Positions 23,124 to 37,729 of a DNA stretch of 64,000 nt are shown in pieces. Location of the stretch: assembly GCF_000264995.1 (NCBI RefSeq), contig NW_006767441.1, positions 1,004,370-1,068,369 of the forward strand, read 5' to 3'. A model generated the notes under the pieces. It did no database searches. It was not told the origin of the DNA and saw nothing but the letters and a program-made list of their open reading frames with translations. Position numbers and translations under genes: made by a program. How positions within the stretch are numbered: the first letter of the stretch is position 1; each line of letters begins with the position of its first letter. This DNA comes from Punctularia strigosozonata HHB-11173 SS5 (taxonomy: Eukaryota; Basidiomycota; Agaricomycetes; Corticiales; Punctulariaceae).

Positions 23124-26100
23124 ATGTCTTCTCCTCCTCATGATCCGGTTCGACTTGACGAAGACGACCCCATGAAGGGCTCCGCCGAAGAAGAGGAAGG
23201 CGAAGGAGACGCGACTATGAACGACGGAGCTGCGATTAGTGACGACAGCTCAGAAGAGCCGGAGGAGGATGAGGAAGAGGAGAAGAAAATCAGAGAGGGC
23301 TTCATTGTAGACGAAGACGAGGAAGAAGACGATGACGATGACGAAGAGGAGCGCCGTAGGAGGAAGAGGCGCAAACGGAAGCATCGGAGGCACAGAGGTT
23401 CGCATTCAATCCGAGCGACTGGTTCTAAGCTAATATCTTGCTTCAGAGGAGGAAGAAGACCTAGATGATGAAGATTTGGAACTGCTAGACGAAAACACTG
23501 GTGGCAATCTCTCAAAAAAGCGCCTCACACGCCTGCGCCGTGGAGGAGACTCCGATTCTTCACCACCCCGCAGGCGGAAACCTCTTGTCGAATCTTCAGA
23601 TGACGATTTAGACAATGATGACCTCGAACTTCCCCAAGTTCAAGACATCCAGAGAATCTGGGATGACGGCGGGGGTCAAGACGACGACGAGGATCTCAAT
23701 GACATGGACGACTTTATCGAGTACGAGGACGAAGAGGGTCAAGGTGCTATGGACGAACGTGAGAGAGAGGCCCTACGCAAGGAACGCCGTCGAGAGCGAC
23801 GCAAGGCAATGCTTGGTTCCAGGGAGCTCGTCGGCATTGACGCGAAGTGAGTAAAGGCGATATCTGTGCAATTTCTTACGCTTACCATCTGTCAGTGCTT
23901 GGGACGAGATTCACGAAGTGTTCGGCGATGGGCATGAATACGACTGGGCATTAGTAGAGGACGAGGAAGTCGAATACGATGCTGAGACCCTGAAACCCGA
24001 TATGAAGTACCAGGACGTGCGTGTATGCATTCGTCCACGGTTACTCCCACTAATATACTTCCCCAGGTTTTTGAGCCCTCCGAAATTCGCGATCGTCTGT
24101 TGACAGAAGACGACGATCTCATTCGAGCGCAAGATATCCCTGAGCGCATGCAACTGGCGTCTTCATCATTATCTCAGTCTTCCACGCTATCCTTGAATAG
24201 AAGATTGCCCGCCAACGACCTCGACGAGGCCGCTGAGTGGGTCGTGAAGCACCTCTCGGCGTTGAAAGAACGCGATTTCTTCCGACCCGACGGACGTCAT
24301 CACCACCTGCTCTCAGACTTGATCCAAGCTGTTACGCAAACTTTGAAGTTCCTCTTCATGGACCTCCACGAGGTACCCTACATCTGGACGCACCGCCGAG
24401 ACTACATCTCCTACTTCAATCCGCGCGATATGAGGACTCGCGTATCCTTGCTATCTCTCGACGAACTCTGGCGCGTGCAAAGCCTTGGCCAGAAATACTG
24501 TTCGTTGCTCGAGCGCCGTGCCGCTATGGAGTCCTTATATCACAGGCTGGAGGCTTCTGATGAATATTTCGAGAAGGAAATCCGACCACGGATCAATAGC
24601 GTGGAAGTTGTAATGGACACGACGGAATGGTTAAGCATGAAGTATAAGGAGAAGAAGAAGGACAACTTTGAGCTCACATTCCATGATGACGACGAGAAAG
24701 CCGATGCCCCGAAACGGAAGCTTCCCAGTCGGCTCTCCAATTACGAGGTTCTTAAGCGAAGCATCGTGTCGAAGCTGGCGGAGGTACGCACATGTTTTCA
24801 GCACAGGCGATGTATTCGTTTACCTGAGGTTCCATAGGGCTTTGGACTGATGCCACATGAGGTTGTCCTGAACTTCTTGAAACCGCACGACCGGCCCCAT
24901 CTCGTTGAGGATCAGGAGCTCAACCCTACCGCCTTCGCCGAGCAATTCGCGGATCCAGACCCCTCGAAGGCTCTTCCCGCTGAGAAATTGCTAGAACGAG
25001 CGCGGATGATCCTTGCTACGGAGCTTGGCAAGGACCCCCTCCTCAGAGAAGAGATCCGCCAAGTCTTCGTGACTTCAGCTCAAATATCCGTCCTGCCTAC
25101 TGAACGGGGTATCAGCAAGATCGATGAACACCATCCTTACTTCGTGCGCTCTGCCATTTGTGCTTTGTTCAAATATATCTGTTAACAACCTGCCGCAGAA
25201 CTTCAAATATCTGTACCAGAAGCCGGTAGGAGATATGTTACAGGATCCTCAGTTCCTGCACATACTCGCTGCTGAAACGGAGCACCTGGTCACGGTGTCG
25301 GTTTCACTGCCTGGCGATGTCAAGGCTGACTTTGAACGGAGGTTGCGTGAGGCCTTCGAGTCCAGCGGATACAGTGATTCTGCGACAGCCTGGAACGCAG
25401 AACGATTCCGGGTCGTACAAGATGTGGTCGACAAGCATCTTGTTCCGGCTGGGGTTAAGCACGTTCGCGAATGGTTGCGAGAGGAAATAGAGGATACCCT
25501 TGCTGCACATTGTGCGGATGTGCTTAGAGACGTAAGCTTTCCCACCGTCCAGCGAACGAGCATTCAAACATCATTGCCAGCGGTTGGACGTCGCGCCATA
25601 CGTAACGCCAACGACGCAACATGACGAAACCCCCTCGGTTCTAGCTATCTCGTGGGGCAAGGGTGTTCCACATCGCGACGACATCACCGCGGTGTTTCTG
25701 GACGAAGCTGGCCGACTTCGTGAACATACGAGATTCGCTTCCTTGGACACGGAGAACCAATCTGAGTTCAAGGACCTGGTTGAACGCAGGAAGCCTGATG
25801 TTATTGTCATCGGCGGTTTCAGCATGGCGACGGCGAGGCTTTCGAAGACCGTCAAGGAGGTCTTGAGGCCAGATCTAGATCCAGATTCAACATGGAGTGC
25901 TCCTGCGGATAGAGGGCCACCCATACCCGTCATCTACGTATTTGACGAAGTCGCTCGCATCTATCAACACAGCAAGCGCGCGGAAGGGGAGTTCGGGTCC
26001 TTATCTTCCATTGCCAAGTACTGTGTGGGTCTCGCGCGTTATACGCAAAGTCCCCTCAACGAGTATGCGGCGTTGGGTCGAGACCTCACGGCGATTTCTC

Positions 26101-28373
26101 TTGACGAACAGATGCAATATCAACATCTGGTAAAAGGCTTGCAGTCTCGCAGATTAACTGCTACTGATTGTTATCTTAGATCCCTAAAGAGAAACTGCTC
26201 ACTGCGCTGGAGCATGCTTTGGTTGATATCGTGAACAAAGTGGGGGTAGACATCAATCGAGCGGTCATCGACTCCTACTATCAACACTTATTGCCGTACG
26301 TCTGTGGTCTTGGACCACGTAAAGCGCAGGTCCTTGTCAAGAAGATTGCTGCTTTGGTAAGGAAGATGCGCGTTGCAGTGGCCGCATCATTGATGTATAT
26401 TCCTAGGGCGGCAATGTTGTCAACCGCGAACAGTTCGTGAAAGCCGGTCTCTTGACAAGGAATGTATTCGTCAATGCTGTTGCCTTCCTTCGTATCACAG
26501 CCGACACGGACTCGAAACCCTCAAAGAACCGCCACAATGAGGACGCTGACGTTGCCGATCCTCTCGACAACACTCGCATCCATCCCGAAGATTATGATCT
26601 CGCTCGGAAGATGGCTATAGATGCTCTCGAGCTTGACGAAGAGGATATCGAGGGTGAACATGCATCTCACACAGTCTCGCTCATTATGCAAGATCCGGAT
26701 AATGTGAGGAAGTTGGATGAGCTCAATCTCGACGACTTCGCCCTCAGCATGTTCGAGAACAACGAGGATCGTAAGCGATACACGCTGGATCTCGTCAAGG
26801 CAGAGTTGGTGAAGCCATTCGGCGAGAAGCGAGGCCCATTCCAGCTTCCAACTGCCTGGGATGTTTTGACTATGCTGAGTGGAGAAACTCGTCGGACCCT
26901 CCATATAGGCTTTATCGTCTCGGTCCTCGTCACCCGTATCAAGCCGACCTTCGTTTCCGTTCGCTTGGACTCCGGTGTCGAGGGCATGATCAACACCAAC
27001 TACCTCGCCGACCAGCCGGGGGTGGTTCCAGACGACGTAGTGAAGAAGGGGCAGACGATCCCGGGTGTCGTCATTGACATCAAAATGGATCTCAACCACG
27101 ACTCGTTCTTTGTCGAACTGTCGTCCCGACCAGCAGACGTTCAAGGTGGCGATAGCCAGTTCCGTCGCGTCAAGCATGACGACTGTTGGAATCACGACCA
27201 ACACGCCCGAGACACCGAGATGCAAGCTCGGAAGAAGAGGGCGGAGATAGGGCGCACTCGCCGTATTATCAAGCATCCGAATTTCCACAACTTCAACGCC
27301 ACTCAAGCGGAACTCCACCTCGAGAACCAACAAAGGGGAGACGTGGTCATTCGTCCTTCGTCAAAGGGTACGGACCACATCGCTGTTACGTGGAAGGTGG
27401 ACGAGCATCTCTTCCAGCACATCGGTACGACCTTTCATACCATGCGCCAATTCCATCTCACATTGCTCTGCAGACGTCGTCGAGTTGAATGCCGAGCAGA
27501 CCGGTGGAGCCGGTAGTCGCTTCGTTATCGAGAATGGCAAATATGAGTTTTCCGACCTTGATGAACTCATCGTGAACCACGTACAAGCTATGGCACGACG
27601 AGTGGAAGAATTGATGGCACACGAGAAGTTCAAGGCTGGGGCGGAGGAAGAACTCCGTTAGTCAACTGATAATTCCGCCAAGATCCCTCGACTGATTCGC
27701 TTCTGAGCAGACCTTTTCCTTCGCAATTTTGTCGCTGCCAATCCTTCCAAGAGTGCTTATGGCTTCACCCTTAACCGCAAGCGACCTGGTCACTTCAACC
27801 TCTGTTTCCTCGCTAACAAGATCTCGTCGGTGCAAACATGGGTGGGTTGAATATCGCCTATTATCGTTTTCAATTGTTCACATATATTCGCAGCCCGTTC
27901 GAGTGGCACCGGAAGCCTACTATCTATACGAGACTGCGGCTCCAGGTGTAGCAGAGTTATGTGATGCCTTCAAAGTCCGACACGCGCATGAGTCCCAAAA
28001 TTTGGGAGGTGCAGGAACTGGAGGGAAAACGCCATATGCAGCGCGTACGCCAGGGCGGGTTCCTGGGCATGCGACGCCGGGGCACCGTTCCACTCGTCAA
28101 GTTGGAAGGACGCCGAATCCGTATTCAGGTGCGACCCCAGCAGCGCCGACCCCAGCATGGGGCACGAGCGCCCCTCCCTCTGCCCCTCCTGCCAATGGCT
28201 GGGGAGCTCCGCCTCCTCAAAGTGCCTTTGGCTACTCGACGCCCTCACATTTCGGTGGTGCTCCTCCTCCACCACCACCATCCACCGTTGGCCCCGCCAT
28301 GAATCCCGAGAGAGCTCGTTTGATTGAGAGCGGTGGTGGTAATGCATGGGCACAGACTCCCTCTCGATGGTAA
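23124..28373 (+). CDS. SPT6: Transcription elongation factor and histone chaperone Spt6
   Basis: Spt6 travels with RNA polymerase II and reassembles nucleosomes. The N-terminus is extremely acidic ([20 protein letters not shown]), with basic patches. Later come [14 protein letters not shown]-like sequence (23464 on), PPLAI-region exons with [20 protein letters not shown], a YqgF-like part ([20 protein letters not shown]), helix-hairpin-helix sequence ([20 protein letters not shown]) and an S1 domain ([20 protein letters not shown]). The tandem SH2 region has SRPADVQ, then [20 protein letters not shown] and [26 protein letters not shown]. The tail is Gly/Pro/Thr-rich and ends WAQTPSRW. Start 23124 is chosen as the in-frame Met that opens the acidic region; an upstream Met at 23073 is possible. 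Confidence 0.93.
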
Positions 28374-28513
28374 CTCGCTAGTATTGTTGTTGATTGTAGC
28401 TCTACTGTACCTGGGTAATTCTAGTTTGCTATTGTTTTCTGTGCAAGCACGCGCGACGACCGTCAAGTGCCGCGTTAAAGATAAGACTCTGGATCTGATT
28501 CCTCATCAACGCG

Positions 28514-29487
28514 ATGACGTCTTCCAGACTCTCAGTAGCAGCCGTCTCCACCTGGCTTGCCTTCGGCTCATCGCTACTTCTAGCGCTGTGGTCCGTTATG
28601 GCCAACGTCAACGAGATTGAGCTCAATGAACTGTCCTCACGTCGAGTTGTTGCTCCTGCATCGGTCACTGTCGAAGACCCGGTTGAGGAACGGGTCATAG
28701 CAGCGAGGGACAGTGCTATATCAGTCTGGGCATTGGCCGGTGCAGTCGCGTACGCGTCCTCTACGCGGTGTGAACTCGATCATGCTCACAAGTCCCTTTA
28801 GGTTCGCCTCAGCGGCCGCGACTCTCATCCTTTTTCCTCGGTTTCTACTGTTCGCTGCGGAAACGTCCGCGGATGTTCGGAATGTCCTTACACCTCTCGA
28901 AGCTTTCCTAGCTTTACACTCGGGGATTTTTCTACTAGCTCTGAGCTTAGCACTGATACTCAACGTATACTCTGCACATGGTCCACCTCCATCAGTTGAC
29001 TGACGCCTTTTAGATCCCGTCTTCGTCACCGATCCTCCCGAGACAAGACCCGACAGAGCCGCAGCACCCTTTGCTTGTCCCCCTGACCGTCGGGTGCGCC
29101 TTGAGCTCATGGTGATTGGACCTCGTGTATTTTACGTGCATCAGCTAACGGTGGCTCAGGGCTTCATACTACGCGAAGGACGTCGGTCCTTTGGCCCTTG
29201 TCGTATGCATTACGACTTCTACATTGTGTCTATGGGGTCTGTGGGTGGTAAGTGCAGTAGCTCTTCTAGTGAATTACTACGATAACGCGTGCTGCTCAGA
29301 TGGCCTTCGCTGGAACGTCGCGCTTCTCTCGCAAAACAGGGGCAGACAAACATACATCGCGTTTCCTCTTTGGCAACAAGGTGCGGACAAGTGATTTAAG
29401 CCGTTCTCCCTCATGCAGACTATTTCTCAGGCAGCTGCATCAACCCAGAAAAAAGAATGGAAGAGAGAACAACGGAAGCTGCACTAG
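28514..29487 (+). CDS. Predicted multi-pass membrane protein of unknown function
   Basis: I do not know a name for this gene. Spliced exons give an N-terminal hydrophobic segment (STWLAFGSSLLLALWSVMAN). Two more hydrophobic segments follow in one exon (28780-29000: AAATLILFPRFLLFAA, then FLALHSGIFLLALSLALILN), separated by the conserved-looking NVLTPLEAF. A fourth is LALVVCITTSTLCLWGLWVV. The C-terminal tail is cytosol-like and basic: SRKTGADKHTSRFLFGNK, then after an intron QKKEWKREQRKLH and TAG at 29485-29487. Four membrane spans are predicted. I have the impression of similar unnamed basidiomycete proteins, but cannot confirm it. Exact exon limits in the first 300 bases are uncertain. Confidence 0.6.
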
Positions 29488-29606
29488 TCCCGGGACGTCC
29501 CTTCCCTGTAAATTAGCATCCAATGTATAGTCCATGTAGTTCGTGTAATGCATATATTACAATGTAGTCATACACGCGATCATATGTGCGCCACATCGAT
29601 ACCATA

Positions 29607-31737
<2,131 letters not shown>

Positions 31738-31828
31738 CGTGGTGCACGGCAGTAAGCAATGCACAGCCACCTTCGGTGAGCGTCTAGTCCTCCGCGTTCA
31801 CGTGAGGCGATCGCCTCTTGCCAGAACC

Positions 31829-34278
31829 ATGTCTCACCGCGACTCGGACGACGAGGGAGATGTCCTAGAAGATGCCGAATACGACGGAAGCGATGACGGA
31901 GACAATATTATAGACGAAGACCTCCTTGATGCCGTGGAAGCTGCGACTTCGCAAGGGGCATCGGATCGCGATGTGTGTGTAGACAGCTAGTTAACCTGGG
32001 ATCTAACTGTGGCTTATGTCTGCGCGCCTCTGCTGCAATTCGGAAAGGAAGACTTTGGAGATGATGATGAGGACGCGTCTGAAGATGAAGACGCTGAGAC
32101 GCCCTCGGTGACAGCTACGGGGGACGAGACACCCGCTGCGACGCCCGCGTCTGAAGCAATGTTCGATACCTCACCTCGGATACCAAGTGAGCTCTCCCGC
32201 AGCGAGCGTCCGGAGAATTACTCAGTATTGGACTGTGTGCAGCAATGCCGGTGCTACCGATCATAAACCGAAAGCGTTCCATGTCACCTGCCGCCATTCG
32301 GAAGCAAAACATACTTAAAGCCGTGCAGCACCCGAGATCCTACACCGTCGAGGCGATCTGCGCTATACCACATCCAGTGCCCACGCATGCACTTGCTTCC
32401 TCCCTATGCATGACCCACCTCCTGACGGGATCGGACGACGGTTATATACGCGACTACGATATCTTCGCCGCGGTCAACGGCAAAAACTTCCTCACGGCTC
32501 AGCAGAGGCACCACTGCGGTGTGATTGAGGGCACTATGAAAGCGGGGCAGCTGCGGTGTTGGTGGGAAAACCCAGCGAAACCGCCCGGCTTCGGGGTGCC
32601 GGGGCAGAGAGAGTCCCATTTGGCGCCGGTATACAGTCTGCTCATGCATTCGGATGCCCTGTGGGCTCTTTCAGGAAGCGATGTGAGTTATTCCTATCCT
32701 CAAGATAGTCTCAAAAAGGACGGCTGACGATGCGCCTAGGAGGGTCATATCAACCTCTTTACGGTGCGACACGACCCAGGCAGGCTGTGTGAGGTCCTTG
32801 GAGGACATCGCGGTCACGTCTCCTCCATGTCTATGCAACATGACGAGAAGGGATTCTTCAGCGCCGGATGGGATGGCCTTGCATTCGTGAGTATCGAAGG
32901 ACATATACGAATCGATGCTCATGGGAACATTCCTTAGCACTGGGATCTCAACACCGGACAAATTGTGCGCAGCTTTACGACCCACGGCTCCCAGCTCGCT
33001 GTGGTCGCGGTGCGACCCGAGTACACGCCCGTTGCTTACATTCCTCCCTCTACCTCTCTCGCTGCATCCAATCAACAATCCGCTGACATCAAACCTAATA
33101 TTAACCAATCATCCAACAACCAAGCTACTAAAAGCAATGACATGCAGACTGGGTCAGATGCCGCATCCGATTACGATCCGCTCTTCGACGAACCGGACGC
33201 GGATGGCGAGATGGATATCGACCAGGCTGCCGGCTCTTTCCCTACACAACAGGCAGATTCTCTTGAGACATCGTTTCCTAGCCAATCCAATCTTGCCATG
33301 CCTAGCGCAGAGCTACCTGCTCCGAACTCGTGGCAGCAAACCACGCCCGCGAATCCTCCTGCGGCGCCGCGCTCGAACCTCCCCACCAAGAACATGCCTG
33401 CGATTTTAGACCCCGACACGTATGCAAGTTACTCTCCCGATCTGCTGATGACGGCAAGCATAGACGGGCAGGTGGTTCTCTGGGACAGGAGAGTGAATAC
33501 CACAGGCCGCGGCGTCGGCCGGCTTTGGCTGAGCGAAAAGACTCCGCCATGGTGCATGTCCGTACGTCTTCCGTAACTCGACTCCCTTCCTCGGCAGATC
33601 TCGCCATGCGCAGATCTATCCTGACGACATGCCACATCCTCGGCGTGCGAGCGTCTTCCGTATGTGAACGCTGACGCAACTTTGGATAGGCATGCTGGTC
33701 CGCGGATGGCTCGCAGATCTACGCGGGACGTAGGAATGGCACCGTGGACGTGTGGGACTTACGGCAACTGGGTGTCTCCGGGCCTGCGGTGACGCCGCGA
33801 CTGCTGAAAGTGCTGCGAAATCCGCTAAGCTCGGGCGTGGTTTCATGCGTGGTGGGATTTCCGGACAGCAAGCACATCGCATGGTGAGATCGCAGCGTAA
33901 TCGCGTGCCCTTGATTATGGACACGGCGCTAACTATCCGTTCCACCGCAGCGCGTCCATGGATAATATCCGGTTGTGGAACGTAGCGGAAGCGAACGAAC
34001 CCGATGCATCTGGCAGGATGCGCAGCGGCGTTCAGTTCAAGATCATCCCTGGACACCACGGCGGTTTCGTGTCCCAAATGCGTAAGTCCCCGAAGTCGCC
34101 ACACCCTTCCCTCGGTTTATTGATCACGTCACGTCGCCGCCCCCCTTCTGACGTTCTCCTGCGCTTCACAGTCGTGGACCCGGCCGCGAGGTTCTTGGTG
34201 AGCGCGAGCAGCAACCGCGGATGGCATGGAGAGTCCAGTCGGACCGTGTTCGTCCACGAGATCAAGCATAACTCATGA
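31829..34278 (+). CDS. SPT8: SAGA complex subunit Spt8 (WD40 protein)
   Basis: Spt8 is the TBP-contacting WD40 subunit of the SAGA coactivator. The N-terminus is acidic (SHRDSDDEGDVLEDAEYDGS, then DFGDDDEDASEDEDAE), as in yeast Spt8. The propeller begins YTVEAICAIPHPVPTHALAS, with LLTGSDDGYIRDYDIFAAVN. Then GVIEGTMKAGQLRCWWENPA and LAPVYSLLMHSDALWALSGS are followed by EGHINLFTVRHDPGR and SSMSMQHDEKGFFSAGWDGL, all typical of Spt8. A low-complexity acidic insertion (about 33060-33300) separates the middle blades. The last blade ends SRTVFVHEIKHNS at TGA 34276-34278. Several short introns are present. Confidence 0.88.
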
Positions 34279-34674
34279 TGGGGTTTCCCAAGAGAGTGAC
34301 GTGATGGGATGTATTCACGGCAGCCATGGTCTCGTACCTGGGAGGTTGGTTGATTCGGAGCTTGCGGATTTTATGTTTTGCCATTTGTAATGATTCCATC
34401 GACTGAGTTGTAAGGTTCGGGTTCCGGTCAGAACATCGAGAACCAGATCTCACAGAGTTGCGCCATCTCCGGAAGCAAAAGGGGAGAACACGCCTTCGCG
34501 TGCGCGCTCAGCTGGCCGTCTTTTTGTCTTGTGTGAACCTTATCCCGTCCAGCCAGCCCGCATCGCTCCGGGGAGTAGGTTATATCAGCTGGCCCACCGG
34601 GCGCGTCCACCGGGGGTTATGCCTTGCCCCGGACTTCCACGGCCGGCACAGCGCTAGCGAGTCTGCTCCCTTAG

Positions 34675-36159
34675 ATGCCCGAGCGGCGTCGCTCAGACTC
34701 GCCGGAATGGACGGACGCGGACGCGTACGTCGGCGACGATGACGACGAGTTCTTCCGCGAGCTCGACGGGCGACGCTTCAACGCGATGGTGCCCCGATAC
34801 CTGCTCCCGGCGGACGAGGACGAGATCCGAGTGAGCTACCACTCTTCGCCGTCCTCCCGGATCCTAGGGTCCATGGGCCGTATGCTTGGCTTCTGTGCTG
34901 ATTGTCTGCCGCCGCCGGCCCATGTTATACATATAGCGTTATGAGCTTTTTCATCGGATGTTCCAATTCGTGGCGGACGCGAACTATGTCGGGCCAGTGA
35001 GGGAGGTGCTTGTCGACTCGACTGCGAGTCGACGCAAGCGCGTGCTGGACGTTGGAACCGGGAGCGGCCAATGGTACGATCTACTGCTGTGATTCTATTA
35101 TGCGGATGGCTCAGGTCATGATAGGGCAATCGAAATGGCGGATGAGTTCCCGAAGGTCGATGTGGTAGGATGCGACTGTGCACCTATCCAGCCAAGGTGA
35201 GGGTTGCACTGATGTCTTCCATCAGATCTTCAGCTCATGTTTCCTTTGCGTAGAGAGGTCCCCCCAAATTGCACGTACGTATCGGGCGCATCGCGCACAT
35301 ATAACCCCGTCCGACTGACCTGCTGCTGCCCCCAGATTCGAGCTCTGCGACGTCTCGGAAGGGCTGCCCTACCCAGATGCGTGCTTCGACCTCGTCCACG
35401 CGCGTTCCATACACATCGGTGTAAGTGCACAACGCCCAATTCGTTACGCTCGCCATCGTCAACGTTCGTCACCCCACCCACCCAGATCTCCGATTACCCC
35501 CGCTTCATCCGCGAAGCAGCGCGCGTCCTCCGCCCGGGCGGCCTGCTCATCCTCATCGAGCCTGACGTGCGGCCCGACACGATCCTCGGCAAACGCCCGC
35601 CGTCCTCGATCGCCTTCCCGACGCCGTCGCACGGCGCGAGCGGCACGCCGGGCTGGACCGCGCTCGTGAACGCGCAACGGCGCGCGCTCGAACGGCTCGG
35701 CGTCGACCCGGACGTGCCGCACAAACTGGGACAGATCGTCGTGCGCACCGGCGCGTTCGACAGGCCGCGCACGATCGCGCTCGAGGCCGACTGTCCCGTC
35801 GGGTTTCACCCCAAAGGTACGTATATATGTCATCGTCTTCCGTCATGTTCTTTGATATAATAGCACGTCGCTCACCCCGGGCCCAGATCCCACGCTGCTG
35901 TCTATAGGCCAGCTGGCGTGGATGAACTACGATCTGCTGCTGCCGGCGCTCAGGACCTACCTCGCTTCGTCCGACCTGCCCGACTGGCAGATTGACGTCC
36001 TCATAGAGGTGAGCGACGCTTCTCGAGCGGCCGGCGTTGACTGTTGCATTAACCAGGCGTTTCTGTTGCCAGGATGCTCAGCGGGATCTGTATTATCCCG
36101 TCGTTCGACTCTCGTGTCGATTACATATCGTACATGCAATAAGATCGGGTCATCCGTAA
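34675..36159 (+). CDS. SAM-dependent class I methyltransferase
   Basis: This is a small-molecule-type methyltransferase of unknown substrate, in the broad TAM/LaeA-like fungal family. The N-terminus is acidic (PERRRSDSPEWTDADAYVGD). Spliced exons give motif I RVLDVGTGSGQWAIEMADEF, then VDVVGCDCAPIQPREVPPNC, an acidic-loop block FELCDVSEGLPYPDACFDLV and the post-motif YPRFIREAARVLRPGGLLIL. The 3' region has HKLGQIVVRTGAF and IGQLAWMNYDLLLPALRTYL. The last exon ends with TAA at 36157-36159. Codon use is very GC-rich in the central exons. No biosynthetic cluster genes flank it, so a secondary-metabolite role is not supported by context. Confidence 0.8.
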
Positions 36160-36710
36160 AAAGATGTGTTTACTCACACAGGGCTGCGTCGCCTTCTCGA
36201 CTTCTGTTACTATACAACTCCCCCCTCATTAGGGGCTAATCCAATTTGCAATCTACACTATCGTTGTCTGATCATGCGGGACGTAGATTTCATTGCACAC
36301 GACCGGGCCCTTAGCTAGCTACAGGGGAAGAGCGCGCGATGGGATGATAGAGGGGGAAAAAACAGGCAACGAGGACAGCAAATAAGTACACATAAAGAGG
36401 AAGATGGTAATTGCGAGAGGAATATGTGCGTTGCGTTACGTGCTATAGGGTTGGGCATGAAAGACGATGGACGGGCCGGGATGGAAGAGGTTGCCTCGTC
36501 GGGCCGCCGGGGATCGTTAAAAAAACAAGCTCGTGATCTTGTGCCGTTCATCGTCAAATATTTCCTGCATGCCGCCCCACGCCAAGAGGTATGTGACTTG
36601 CGGGGCTCGCCCCGATACCCTGAAATCTGTAAAAACCGGAGAGGAAAAAGATGGGAGGAAGGGAGGAATGCCGTTCAAGAAGTGTCATGTACAGTGTTGG
36701 CATGTACAGT
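36160..36710. other. Intergenic stretch between convergent genes
   Basis: No gene is seen in these 550 bases. It is presumably the 3' untranslated regions of the methyltransferase and of the secreted barrel protein. Several open frames exist but they lack protein-like composition. Confidence 0.4.
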
Positions 36711-37729
36711 TTAGACAAACTCCCAGTCGATGGCGACCATGCCCTCGGCCTCGGTGGCGATCTGAGTGAAGGCACCAACGGAGAGGTCGATCGAGTTGCT
36801 GTTCTCGCAGGTCGGGCAAGCGTCAGCAATGGTGACGGTGACCGACTTCTTGTTCTTGGTGTTGGTGATCTTCACCTGCTTGCCGCAGAGGGAGGATGCG
36901 ACGCCGGTGTTGCCGTAGCGGTCGACGTCGATGGCCGCGATCAGATCGCTCTCAGCGTGGACCTTGCCGCAGGCACCAGCAACGCTATGGGAGAAAGGGT
37001 GGTGATTAGAGGGCGAGGCGGTGCGATGAAGATGGGAGCAACATACCCGTTCTGGTAGAAGAACGTGGCGAAGCCGCCGGTCTGAACGGAGCTGGAAGTG
37101 GTGGCGGCAGGGGCAGAAGACGAGTGCTTGGTCGACGTCGCCTTGAAGGTCGTGGTGGGAGCGGCGGTGGTGGTCGGCGCGGGCGTGGAGGACGTCTTGG
37201 GCTTGGCGGAGGACGTCTCAGGCTTGGCCGACGAGGTGGCCGGGGCGGCGACCGAAGTCGAAGCAACTACCGAAGAGCTCGCAACGGTGGTGTGAGCGAC
37301 GGAGGAGGTGGCGACGTGAACGGTGGAGGAAACGGCAGAGCTCGTGTCCTCATCGTCGCAGTCCTCATCGTCATCATCACCGTCATCCTCATCGTCGCAG
37401 TCCTCGTCGTCGTCATCGTTGTCAGAGGGGACGACAGTGGAGGTCGGCTCCGCGGCGCTGGCAGAGGCGGATGCGGATGCCGAGGGAGTGCACTGCGAGG
37501 GGCGCGAGGAAAGGCTCTCGTGTGCCAGGAGCGGGTGGCAGCACTGGTCGAAGAACGTGGTGCTGTGCTTGGTCTGGCACGAGAGGGCGAGGTAGCGAGT
37601 GTGGTAGGTCTGGTACGGCTCGAGGTAGTCGGTCGCCCAGCCGGCGGGGGGCGTCGCGCGGGGCACGACGAGGGCCGATGCCGAGATGGCAAGGGCAGAG
37701 ATGGAGAGGGCAGAGATCTTGGAGAACAT
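36711..37729 (-). CDS. Secreted double-psi beta-barrel (expansin/barwin-like) protein
   Basis: This is a likely cell-wall or extracellular protein. Residues 1-20 form a signal peptide (MFSKISALSISALAISASA), and a dibasic-like PR follows. A Cys-containing segment (LSCQTKHSTTFFDQCCHPLL) comes next. A very acidic tandem block (DDDDEDCDDED twice) follows, then a Ser/Thr/Pro/Ala linker typical of O-mannosylated stalks. The C-terminal domain begins TGGFATFFYQNGVAGACGKV and has SDLIAAIDVDRYGN, SSLCGKQVKI and TVTIADACPTCENSNSIDLS, ending EGMVAIDWEFV. This is the RlpA-like barrel with the Y/F-QNG..GACG start and the conserved D.CP.C. One 62-base intron (36985-37046) lies at the NG-VAG join. Total is 318 residues. 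No catalytic activity can be inferred. Confidence 0.85.

Noticed and set aside
26521-27333. A 270-codon minus-strand open frame inside SPT6
   Set aside because: It is the complement of strongly supported Spt6 exons (helix-hairpin-helix and S1 parts).
34675-36159. A secondary-metabolite cluster around the methyltransferase
   Set aside because: No polyketide synthase, peptide synthetase, terpene cyclase, P450 or transporter gene is nearby; the neighbours are housekeeping genes.
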